Origin: Pseudomonadota bacterium
Lineage (GTDB): Bacteria > Pseudomonadota > Alphaproteobacteria > Rhodospirillales > Magnetospirillaceae
Direction of reading: 5' to 3'
Assembly: GCA_023458315.1 (NCBI GenBank)
Contig: JAEXAH010000040.1
Location: 1 to 17,600, forward strand
Length of the DNA: 17,600 nt
Shown: one piece after another, positions 1 through 5,846 of the stretch
Layout: the number at the start of each line of letters is the position of its first letter
How positions within the stretch are numbered: the stretch's first letter is position 1
Notes under the pieces: model-generated
The model's database searches: none
The model's input: only the letters and a program-made list of their open reading frames with translations
What the model was told of the DNA's origin: nothing
Translations under genes and position numbers: made by a program

Positions 1-112
1 TTCCCACGTGTTACTCACCCGTGCGCCACTAAGTCCGAAGACTTCGTTCGACTTGCATGTGTTAGGCCTGCCGCCAGCGTTCGTTCTGAGCCAGGATCAA
101 ACTCTCAAGTTG
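1..112 (-). rRNA. 16S ribosomal RNA, 5' end (partial)
   Basis: Read on the minus strand, this stretch carries the universal 16S 5' region: AGAGTTTGATCCTGGCTCAG at 105-86, then the conserved segment around AACGCTGGCGGCAGGCCTAA and the GGGTGAGTAACACGTGGGAA block at the left edge. Aligning AGAGTTTGATC to E. coli position 8 places the mature 5' end near 112. Only about the first 110 nt are in the window; the rest of the rrn operon lies to the left. The short V1 hairpin and surrounding sequence look like Magnetospirillum/Rhodospirillaceae 16S, judged from memory. Short open frames drawn across it are not genes. Confidence 0.97.
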
Positions 113-255
113 ACTTCCGGACTGTCCGAAGACATCCAGAACAGAGCTCGTCCAAAGCAAAAATTACACGCTTGCTTGCAAGATGCGCTTCTTGGCTTCG
201 AACCAGTCTGATATGACCGGCGCCGCCTGCGCATCCCTTCCTTGCGTCTTCACTT

Positions 256-267
256 TGTCAAAGAGCA
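256..267 (-). promoter_or_regulatory. boxA antitermination element of the rrn leader
   Basis: The minus strand reads TGCTCTTTGACA, one mismatch from the classical boxA TGCTCTTTAACA. It lies between the promoters and 16S, as expected for recruiting the Nus antitermination complex to rRNA transcripts. Confidence 0.8.
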
Positions 268-339
268 GAGAACCTCTCGGCCCCCTCCAGCGCCTCAGCG
301 TCTCCGCTTCGTCGCCAGCCCCGTCAGCGGGGAGGCCGG

Positions 340-368
340 TTTATATTCAACCGCCGGCCCGGCGTCAA
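340..368 (-). promoter_or_regulatory. rrn promoter, proximal copy
   Basis: On the minus strand the -35 is TTGACG (368-363) and the -10 is TATAAA (345-340), with a 17-bp spacer. An A-rich tract just upstream of the -35 could act as an UP-like element. Predicted transcription start is near 333, about 220 nt before 16S. Confidence 0.82.
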
Positions 369-466
369 CTTCTTTTTTTCAGTCCGCTTCGTTTTCTTTC
401 CGAAGCAAACAGCGGAGAAAGTTGAACCTCCGCTTCTTCCCTCGCCACCGCAGCGGCGAGGCGCGG

Positions 467-495
467 GTTATAGGCCCGTGAACCGCCGCCGTCAA
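467..495 (-). promoter_or_regulatory. rrn promoter, distal copy
   Basis: On the minus strand the -35 is TTGACG (495-490) and the -10 is TATAAC (472-467), with a 17-bp spacer. Together with the element at 340-368 it forms a tandem rrn promoter pair with the same -35 hexamer and spacing, and both have a short A-tract upstream of the -35. Predicted start is near 460. Confidence 0.82.
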
Positions 496-583
496 CCCCT
501 TTTTATGACCACCGTGTGACGATCGCCTTGGGGTGCGGACGAAGCTTCACCATATGCCGATCGGCATGCCCTGGCAAGAGGGA

Positions 584-1948
584 TCAATAGGACGCCGGAT
601 CGCACGCCTGGCGATGCAGCTTGAGCGTCTTGCACAGCTTGCGTGCCGCGTCCTTGTTGGCCAGCGGACCGGCAATGACGCGGGTCCGCCCGCCCGAGGT
701 TTTGAACTGGGCGTCCAGATTGCCCAATTCCTCGGGGAACTTGGCCTTGATGCCGGTCCACAGCTTGCGGGCGCCGTCCTCGGTCTTGGACGAGGCCAGG
801 GCCACGCCCCAATTGGTCGCGGCGGCGGCGGCGGGCTTGGCCGGAGCGGCCGGTCCGGCCGAGCCGGGAGCACCGGGACGCAGGCCGGTGGCGGTCCCCG
901 CCACCCGCTGGCCGGACAATTGGTTGTCGAGGGAGCGTTCGATGGCGTCGCGTTCCTTGCGCGCCTCGGCCTCGGTGATCAGCCCGGCACCGCGCAGGCG
1001 CTCCAACCGTCCCACCGCCTGCCCGGCCTCGATCATGTCGCGGGGCGCGGCGGGCGGCATCTCGAAACGGCGCGGCTTTTCCGCCAGCAGGGCGTCGAGG
1101 ATGACGGCGCGCTCGGCCGCGTGCTCGACGGTGCTCATGCCGCGCGCCTCCAGCGCCGCACTCATGTCGCGCAGGCGGCGGACCACCGCCTCGTCACCGG
1201 GAACGGGGCGCTCCAACCCCACGCCGGGCGGCGATTGGGTGAAGGGCAGCATGGCGCCCACATTGGCGGCGCGCCGCTTGCTGTATTCCTCGGGGGTGAT
1301 CAGTCCCTCGTCCAGCAGGCGCTTGAGAATACGGAAACGCCCGGCGACGTTGGTTTCCGCATCGGAAACCCGGGCGGCCGGAGCGGCGCTGATCGGGTCG
1401 AGCTGGCTGGCGTTGATGCCCGGGCGAGTAACGCCGGGCACCGGCACCACGCTGGGCAGCGGCGGCGCGCCAACCCCCGGCGCCCCGGCCGGGCGCCCCG
1501 ATTCCTGAATGCTGCGCGGCGTCGACCGACCGGTGATCTTGTCGATCACCGCCATGTTGGCGCGGGCGACGTCGATCACCGCGCGCGGCATGATCACCCC
1601 GGCATCGCCCGGCGCCATGATGGTTCCCGGCACCTGATTGGTGATGATCACTTCGTAATATTGGCGGGCCAGGTCGTACTGCCCCATGCCCTGATAGGCG
1701 ATGCCGGCATTGAGCAACGCCACCGGGTCACGCGGGTTATAGCGCAGGGCGGCGATGGCATAGCGTTCGGCCGCCGGAAAGTCGCCACGGGTCAGGGCGG
1801 CCGAGGACGCGTCGGTGGCGCCGGCATTGACCATGCCGACCACGGTGTCCTGGGTGCCGCGCGGGTCGAGCACGGGGGCACAACCGGCCATGGCCGCCAA
1901 CGCCACCACGGCGGCGGCCGTGCGTCCGAGACGGGAAACTGTCCTCAT
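584..1948 (-). CDS. SPOR-domain lipoprotein with TPR and SHOCT-like segments
   Basis: This 454-residue protein begins with a lipoprotein signal peptide: basic MRTVSRLGR, a hydrophobic Ala/Val stretch, and lipobox MAGC with Cys23 as the predicted lipidation site. Residues about 60-103 form a TPR-like helical hairpin (NPRDPVALLNAGIAYQGMGQ). Two segments, about 203-227 (LLDEGLITPEEY) and 312-338 (LRGAGLITEAEA), resemble SHOCT-like short helical modules. Residues about 377-454 have the pattern of a SPOR domain, which in known proteins binds denuded septal peptidoglycan. Pro/Ala-rich linkers separate these parts. The start is the ATG at 1948, preceded by GGGGGAG. A role in the cell envelope or division is inferred from domain content; no specific named protein is recognised. 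Antisense open frames over this gene are shadows. Confidence 0.85.
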   Translation of the reverse strand: MRTVSRLGRTAAAVVALAAMAGCAPVLDPRGTQDTVVGMVNAGATDASSAALTRGDFPAAERYAIAALRYNPRDPVALLNAGIAYQGMGQYDLARQYYEVIITNQVPGTIMAPGDAGVIMPRAVIDVARANMAVIDKITGRSTPRSIQESGRPAGAPGVGAPPLPSVVPVPGVTRPGINASQLDPISAAPAARVSDAETNVAGRFRILKRLLDEGLITPEEYSKRRAANVGAMLPFTQSPPGVGLERPVPGDEAVVRRLRDMSAALEARGMSTVEHAAERAVILDALLAEKPRRFEMPPAAPRDMIEAGQAVGRLERLRGAGLITEAEARKERDAIERSLDNQLSGQRVAGTATGLRPGAPGSAGPAAPAKPAAAAATNWGVALASSKTEDGARKLWTGIKAKFPEELGNLDAQFKTSGGRTRVIAGPLANKDAARKLCKTLKLHRQACDPASY

Positions 1949-1956
1949 CGTGCTCC

Positions 1957-1988
1957 CCCGAATACCAAGCTGCCCGAATACCAAGCTG
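1957..1988. repeat. perfect 16-bp tandem duplication
   Basis: CCCGAATACCAAGCTG occurs twice back to back (1957-1972 and 1973-1988) with no mismatch. It lies just upstream of the ribosome binding site of the SPOR lipoprotein gene, so within its untranslated leader or promoter. Confidence 0.95.
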
Positions 1989-2164
1989 ATCGTGGCCTGC
2001 CCCTGTCCGTTTCCTGATACACCGAAGGGCGCGGCAAGACTACCCCGCGCAGCATGACGCCAAGGGAGTTCATACTTTGTTAAAAGCAGGAGACAATGCT
2101 TCCGGCGGCATTCAACCGCCGGGCCGCCGGTGCTATAGGTGAAGGCGCAGCCACCGGAGGCGTC

Positions 2165-3679
2165 ATGGACGGCACCGAAATCGAGTTGAAGCTGGCCGTT
2201 GAGCGGAAATCCCTGGAACGCCTGCGCCGCCTGTCGGCGCTGAAGCCGTTGCGCGATGGCCGCGCCACCACCCGGACGCTGTGGTCCACCTATTACGACA
2301 CCCCCGACCGACGGCTGGCCCTGGCCGGAATCACCGTGCGGGTCCGTCGGGTGGACGGCGGGCTGGTGCAGACCGTGAAGACGGCGGGCGACCGCGCCTC
2401 GGGCCTGTTCGCCCGACGGGAATGGGAAGTTCCGGTCGCCGCCGCCACGCCGGACCCGGCCGCCCTGGCCGCCACCGGCCTGCCGCTGCTGGCCGAGGAG
2501 GGACTGGCGGCGACGCTGGTGCCGGTCTTCACCACCGACATCCGCCGCACCCTGCATGTGCTGTCGGGCGAGGACTGGCAGGCGGAAATGGCGGTGGACG
2601 TGGGCGAGTTGCGGGCGGGCGACCGCCACGAGGAGGTATGCGAGGTCGAACTGGAACTGCGCGCGGGCACCCCGGCGCATCTGTTCGCCGTGGCCCGCCG
2701 CATCGCCGAGGGCGTGCCGGTGCGCCTGCTGACCCTGTCCAAATCCGATCGCGGCCATGCCTTGGCCGAAGGGCGCGCCCGCCGCGCGGTCAAGGCGCCG
2801 CCACTGGTCCTGGGCGACGGCATGACCCGGGCCGACGCCTTTCGCGCCATCGCCCGCAACTGCCTGCACCACCTGCTGGCCAACCAGGCGCCCCTGCTGG
2901 AAAACGGCGACGGCGAGGCGGTGCACCAGATGCGGGTGGCGCTACGCCGCCTGCGTTCGGCGCTGAAAATCTTCCGGCCGCTGGTGGCGGGGCCACGCCT
3001 GACCCTGCTGCGGACCGAGATGGCATGGCTGCTGGCGGCGCTGGGTCCGGCCCGCGACGCCGAGGTCTTCCTGGAAGAGATCATCGAGCCGGTCCTGAGC
3101 GGCCATCCCGGCCATGACGGCCTGATGGCCCTGCGCGACCATTGGCGCCAGCAATGGAGCGCCGATCTGTCCGCCGCCCACGCCGCCGTGGCCGAACGCC
3201 GCTTCGCCCTGCTGCTGCTGGATCTGGGCGCCTGGGTCGAGGACGGCGAGTGGCAGCGGGCCGCCACCGCGTCCCGGCCGCTGCGTCCCTTCGCCACCAA
3301 GGTGCTGGACCGGCTGATGGACCGCATGGAGGCGGCGGGCGGCAAGCGGCTGGACCGCCTGAGCCCCCCTGCCCTGCACCGCGTCCGCATCATCGGCAAG
3401 CAATTGCGCTATGCCGGGGAATTCTTCGCCGCCCTGTACGGCAAGGGCACCGCCCGCGATACCCTGACGGTGCTGGCGCGGTTGCAGGACGCGCTGGGCG
3501 AGATCAACGACATCGCCGTGGCGGCGCCCCGTCTGGCCACCTGCCACCATATGGGCGACGCCGCCTGGGCCGCCGGAGTGGTGGCGGGCTGGCACGAAGC
3601 ACGCCGCCCGAACTTGCTGGACACCGCCGGGACGTTGTGGCGCGACCTGCGCAAGCGGCGGCGGTTCTGGAAGGGGTAA
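2165..3679 (+). CDS. CYTH and CHAD domain protein (putative inorganic triphosphatase)
   Basis: The protein has 504 residues. The N-terminal CYTH domain opens with the ExExK signature (E5, E7, K9 in TEIELKL), which in this family binds metal and triphosphate, and spans roughly residues 1-205. The C-terminal CHAD domain (about 220-500) carries two conserved histidine-containing helices, VHQMRVALRRLRSALK (His254) and LHRVRIIGKQLRYAGEFF (His405); CHAD domains are thought to bind polyphosphate. The architecture is that of E. coli YgiF-like triphosphatases. The start is the ATG at 2165 with GGAGG four bases upstream; an in-frame ATG at 2096 has no ribosome binding site. It is divergent from the SPOR lipoprotein across about 216 bp. 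Enzymatic activity is inferred from the family. Confidence 0.9.
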   Translation: MDGTEIELKLAVERKSLERLRRLSALKPLRDGRATTRTLWSTYYDTPDRRLALAGITVRVRRVDGGLVQTVKTAGDRASGLFARREWEVPVAAATPDPAALAATGLPLLAEEGLAATLVPVFTTDIRRTLHVLSGEDWQAEMAVDVGELRAGDRHEEVCEVELELRAGTPAHLFAVARRIAEGVPVRLLTLSKSDRGHALAEGRARRAVKAPPLVLGDGMTRADAFRAIARNCLHHLLANQAPLLENGDGEAVHQMRVALRRLRSALKIFRPLVAGPRLTLLRTEMAWLLAALGPARDAEVFLEEIIEPVLSGHPGHDGLMALRDHWRQQWSADLSAAHAAVAERRFALLLLDLGAWVEDGEWQRAATASRPLRPFATKVLDRLMDRMEAAGGKRLDRLSPPALHRVRIIGKQLRYAGEFFAALYGKGTARDTLTVLARLQDALGEINDIAVAAPRLATCHHMGDAAWAAGVVAGWHEARRPNLLDTAGTLWRDLRKRRRFWKG

Positions 3680-3700
3680 CAGGTTGCGAAGAAAGGAGCG

Positions 3701-3801
3701 TCATTCCCACGCAAGCGGGAATCCATGCATCCGCCACTCAGATATGGTTCGGCAAAAATACTGCGTTGCCCCAACATGGACACCCGCTTTCGCGGGTGTG
3801 A
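3701..3801. repeat. inverted pair of REP-like 27-nt hairpin units
   Basis: Unit 1 is at 3701-3727 on the plus strand and unit 2 at 3775-3801 on the minus strand, separated by 47 nt. Each unit starts TCA, ends TCCATG, and folds into an 8-pair stem (position 9-16 is mismatched in unit 1) closed by a GNRA tetraloop, GCAA in one and GAAA in the other. The units differ at five positions, four of which are paired compensatory changes in the stem (TT/AA against CA/TG). This arrangement resembles REP doublets (REPINs) of other proteobacteria. It lies in the spacer between the CYTH-CHAD gene and the convergent DUF4169-type gene. Confidence 0.8.
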
Positions 3802-3839
3802 TGCCAAGAAAGAGGCTGAAGCGGAGCTTTTCCGCAGCC
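3801..3839 (-). terminator. possible terminator of the DUF4169-type gene
   Basis: Immediately after the minus-strand gene, the transcript would fold GCGGA-AAAGC-TCCGC extended by GGCT/AGCC across a small bulge (3839-3814), followed by a T-rich stretch CTTTCTT. The interrupted stem and imperfect T-run make this tentative. Confidence 0.45.
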
Positions 3840-3841
3840 AG

Positions 3842-4027
3842 TTAAACCGGATCGTCCTCGATTTTCTTGCCGTCCAGGTCGCGGGCGGCCTGTTCGGCCT
3901 GCTGACGCTCGGCGTCCTTCCGCGCCTTGGTGCGGCCAAAGGCGACGCGGTTGGCGTCGGCCTGACGGCTCTTGTCCTCTTTCGCCTTGGCCTTGCGCCA
4001 GCGGTTGAGGTTGATGACGTCGCCCAT
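3842..4027 (-). CDS. small DUF4169-type protein
   Basis: This is a 61-residue, highly charged protein opening MGDVINLNRWRKAKAKEDK, with ANRVAFGRTKARKDAER in the middle. The MGDVINLxxxRKA opening and the NRVxFGRTKA block match my memory of DUF4169, a family of short alphaproteobacterial proteins of unknown function. It is predicted to be mostly one long amphipathic helix, with no signal peptide or membrane segment. The start is the ATG at 4027 with GGGAG about eight bases upstream. It is convergent with the CYTH-CHAD gene and divergent from tRNA-Asp. No function can be assigned. Confidence 0.82.
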   Translation of the reverse strand: MGDVINLNRWRKAKAKEDKSRQADANRVAFGRTKARKDAERQQAEQAARDLDGKKIEDDPV

Positions 4028-4114
4028 GGTGGAAACTCCCTATGCCCCGGTCCCGGAGTATAGCCGCAAAACCCCGTCGGGAACGCGGAAAACGACAAAA
4101 ATGAAAAAGACTGC

Positions 4115-4143
4115 TTGCGCCCCCCAAAAAGCCCTGCTATATC
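4115..4143 (+). promoter_or_regulatory. promoter of tRNA-Asp
   Basis: TTGCGC (4115-4120) and TATATC (4138-4143) are separated by 17 bp, placing a start near 4150, about 12 nt before the tRNA. The spacing and position fit a housekeeping sigma factor promoter for a stable RNA. Confidence 0.65.
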
Positions 4144-4161
4144 CCCGGCCCTCACACCGGA

Positions 4162-4238
4162 GCGGGTGTAGCTCAGTTGGTCAGAGCGCCGGCCTGTCAC
4201 GCCGGAGGTCGCGGGTTCGAGCCCCGTCACTCGCGCCA
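4162..4238 (+). tRNA. tRNA-Asp (anticodon GUC)
   Basis: A complete 77-nt cloverleaf is visible. The acceptor stem is GCGGGTG/CACTCGC with one G-T pair. The D arm is GCTC/GAGC, and the anticodon stem is CCGGC/GCCGG around CTGTCAC, giving anticodon GTC. The T arm is GCGGG-TTCGAGC-CCCGT, the discriminator is G, and CCA is encoded. The bases after the CCA form an imperfect hairpin (4236-4260) that could help end the transcript, but no T-run follows. Confidence 0.97.
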
Positions 4239-4336
4239 CTTTCTCCCACGGGAAAAGTGGCGCCTTGCCCCTGGCATAAATCCCCCTTTGCACCTACCTT
4301 GATCCCTGGTCACACCAATTTGGACCGGGGGGTTCC

Positions 4337-5263
4337 ATGAAAGTTTCCGTCGTCGGCGCCGGTATGGTCGGCGCGTCCGCCGCTTTCGCCATGGTCATGC
4401 GCGGCGCCGCCTCCGAGGTGGTGCTGGTGGACCGCAACCCCGCCCTGGCCGAAGCCCAGGCCCAGGACATCCTGCACGCGACGCCTTTTGCCTATCCGGC
4501 GCGCGTTCTTGCCGGGGACTGGGCGGATATTGCCGGGTCGGGCGTGGTGGTGCTGGCGGCGGGCGTCAGCCAGAAGCCGGGGGAAACCCGGCTGGAATTG
4601 CTGGCCCGCAACGAAGCGGTGTTCGCCGACATCGTGCCCCGCGTACTGGCGGCGGCGCCCGACGCGGTGCTGCTGGTCGCCACCAACCCGGTGGACATCA
4701 TGACCGCCATCACCACCCGCCTGTCGGGCCTGCCGCCGTCGCGGGTGATCGGATCAGGAACCATCCTGGACACCGCCCGCTACCGCGCGCTGCTGGGCGA
4801 GTTCCTGGGCATCAGCCCCAAATCGGTCCATGCCTGGGTGCTGGGCGAACACGGCGATTCCGAGGTTCTGTGCTGGTCCGGCGCCTCGGTCGGGGCGCTG
4901 ACCGTCGCCGCGCTGGCGGAACAGCACGGGCGGCCATTGACCGAAACCGACCGCGCCGCCATCGACCAGGGCGTGCGCGGCGCCGCCTACAAGATCATCG
5001 CCGGAAAGGGCGCCACCTGGTTCGGCATCGGCGGCGGCATCGCCCGCATCGTCCAGGCCATCGCGGCGGACGAACGGGCGGTGCTGACCGTCTCGACCCT
5101 GACCCCCGAGGTCGAGGGCGTGCGCGACGTGGCGCTGTCGCTGCCGCGCGTGGTGGGCGCGGGTGGCGCGGGCGACGCCCTGTGGCCCGATCTGGACGCC
5201 CAGGAACGCGCCGCGCTGCGCCACAGCGCCGAGGTGCTGAAGATGGCGGCGGCGGGGTTATGA
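4337..5263 (+). CDS. ldh: L-lactate dehydrogenase (NAD-dependent)
   Basis: The 308-residue protein is a complete LDH/MDH-family enzyme. GAGMVGA (residues 7-13) is the Rossmann glycine loop, and Asp32 in VLVDRN is the acidic residue typical of NAD preference. The substrate-specificity loop reads GVSQKPGETR: Gln79 sits where lactate dehydrogenases have Gln and malate dehydrogenases have Arg, and Arg85 is the loop arginine. The catalytic pair is Asp145 (in ILDTARYR, with substrate-binding Arg148) and His172 (GEHGDSE). It should interconvert pyruvate and L-lactate in the cytoplasm. The start is the ATG at 4337 after a GGGGGG tract. It follows tRNA-Asp by about 100 bp and appears monocistronic, with the next gene convergent. 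Assignment as LDH rather than MDH rests mainly on Gln79 and the GSGTILDTAR motif. Confidence 0.9.
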   Translation: MKVSVVGAGMVGASAAFAMVMRGAASEVVLVDRNPALAEAQAQDILHATPFAYPARVLAGDWADIAGSGVVVLAAGVSQKPGETRLELLARNEAVFADIVPRVLAAAPDAVLLVATNPVDIMTAITTRLSGLPPSRVIGSGTILDTARYRALLGEFLGISPKSVHAWVLGEHGDSEVLCWSGASVGALTVAALAEQHGRPLTETDRAAIDQGVRGAAYKIIAGKGATWFGIGGGIARIVQAIAADERAVLTVSTLTPEVEGVRDVALSLPRVVGAGGAGDALWPDLDAQERAALRHSAEVLKMAAAGL

Positions 5264-5285
5264 GCCCCGCCTGCGCCGCGTTTCC

Positions 5286-5462
5286 TCAGGCCCGGCTCTG
5301 CTGGACGTTGTTTGCGTAGTCGAACAACTGGATGGCCATGCTGATCAGGGAATCGGCATCGTCGGGGCGGTTGAGAGCCTCGGACATCAGGCGGGCGGCC
5401 TCGAGCTTGATGTCCAGGGTGTTGTTTCCGTAGAGGACGGCAAACTTTTCCGAGCTGCCCAT
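5286..5462 (-). CDS. 58-residue protein of unknown function
   Basis: The ATG at 5462 is preceded by CGGAG at good spacing and opens a 58-codon frame: MGSSEKFAVLYGNNTLDIKL at the start, then a predicted helical, acidic C-terminal half ending NVQQSRA. There is no signal peptide, membrane segment or Cys pair, and I do not recognise the family. The frame stays open further upstream to 5609, but that extension would run through the promoter described at 5537-5553, so the shorter protein is preferred. That element is a strong match to the sigma-54 consensus and would give a leader of about 65 nt. Being divergent from the ammonium transporter suggests a role in the nitrogen response; this is inference. 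It is convergent with ldh, 22 bp away. Confidence 0.68.
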   Translation of the reverse strand: MGSSEKFAVLYGNNTLDIKLEAARLMSEALNRPDDADSLISMAIQLFDYANNVQQSRA

Positions 5463-5536
5463 GGCAATTTTCTCCGGGTGTTGAGGCGAAACCCCAGGCT
5501 TTCCGCCAGGACCCCGCCGGGTTCTGCCCCAAGCTT

Positions 5537-5553
5537 TGCAGGCGGCGTGCCAA
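5537..5553 (-). promoter_or_regulatory. sigma-54 (-24/-12) promoter for the 58-residue protein
   Basis: The minus strand reads TTGGCACGCCGCCTGCA. This matches TGGCACG-N4-TTGCA with one difference and has the invariant GG and GC exactly 10 bp apart. Predicted start is near 5526, about 65 nt before the ATG. Confidence 0.72.
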
Positions 5554-5640
5554 TTTCCGGCGGGCGCCACCACTGCACAAAAAATCAACACCACGAAAAA
5601 TTCGCCCAATTAATAACCGAATACGCAACATCCCTTAGTT

Positions 5641-5689
5641 GCGGCGGCGGAATGTGCACATTCCACAGGCAAAGCCGCACCGCCGCCGC
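5641..5689. promoter_or_regulatory. perfect 16-bp palindrome, candidate activator site, between two sigma-54-like promoters
   Basis: GGAATGTGCACATTCC (5649-5664) is a perfect palindrome. It is partly enclosed by a second inverted repeat, GCGGCGGCGG at 5641-5650 and CCGCCGCCGC at 5680-5689. It lies roughly 130-150 bp from the predicted starts on both sides, the usual range for an enhancer-binding protein. The core TGTGCACA shares only part of the NtrC consensus (TGCAC-N5-GGTGCA as I recall it), so the binding protein is not identified. The rest of the 5463-5846 intergenic region holds a further inverted repeat, TTGGGCAA (5697-5704) with TTGCCCAA (5760-5767), and no convincing gene. Confidence 0.5.
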
Positions 5690-5777
5690 CGATGGTTTGG
5701 GCAAGGACATGGCGCCCATTTCGTGGGCATCGGAACAATACACTGAAAACAAACAATTTTTGCCCAACCCATACCAT

Positions 5778-5792
5778 TGGCACGCCCCTTGA
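5778..5792 (+). promoter_or_regulatory. sigma-54-like promoter of the ammonium transporter
   Basis: TGGCACG at 5778-5784 is a perfect -24 box. After CCCC comes TTGA, with the GG and the -12 position correctly 10 bp apart, but -12 is GA where the consensus has GC. It is 55 bp upstream of the amt start. Gene context (ammonium transport under nitrogen control) supports it; the -12 deviation lowers confidence. Confidence 0.5.
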
Positions 5793-5846
5793 TTATCGCC
5801 CGTCCACAGCGTCGCGCACGGCGGCTGGTGGCAAAGAGGGTTGGCA

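Larger units (their letters stand above)
113..466 (-). other. rRNA operon leader region
   Basis: About 350 bp of non-coding sequence lies between the distal rrn promoter and the mature 16S 5' end. It contains the proximal promoter (340-368), a boxA element (256-267) and, at 376-396, an imperfect hairpin with GCTTCG/CGAAGC arms. I see no plausible protein gene. The 5' half of the long processing stem that normally flanks 16S should lie here, but its 3' partner is outside the window, so I cannot pair it. Confidence 0.75.

Noticed and set aside
533..2017. Long plus-strand open frame antisense to the lipoprotein gene
   Set aside because: The minus-strand frame has a lipoprotein signal, a ribosome binding site and recognisable domains. 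The plus-strand translation is low-complexity Gly/Arg/His typical of shadow frames in GC-rich DNA.
3409..4293. Minus-strand frame containing SRLRGND- and SHPRKRVS-like peptides
   Set aside because: These peptides are translations of the REP-like hairpins, often mis-annotated as protein. The frame also crosses tRNA-Asp.
4337..5263. Malate dehydrogenase
   Set aside because: The specificity loop has Gln79 where malate dehydrogenases have Arg, and the GSGTILDTAR and GEHGDSE context fits lactate dehydrogenase.
5286..5609. 107-residue version of the small protein with a hydrophobic N-terminus
   Set aside because: The extension crosses the sigma-54 element at 5537-5553, and its start lacks a ribosome binding site; the ATG at 5462 has one.
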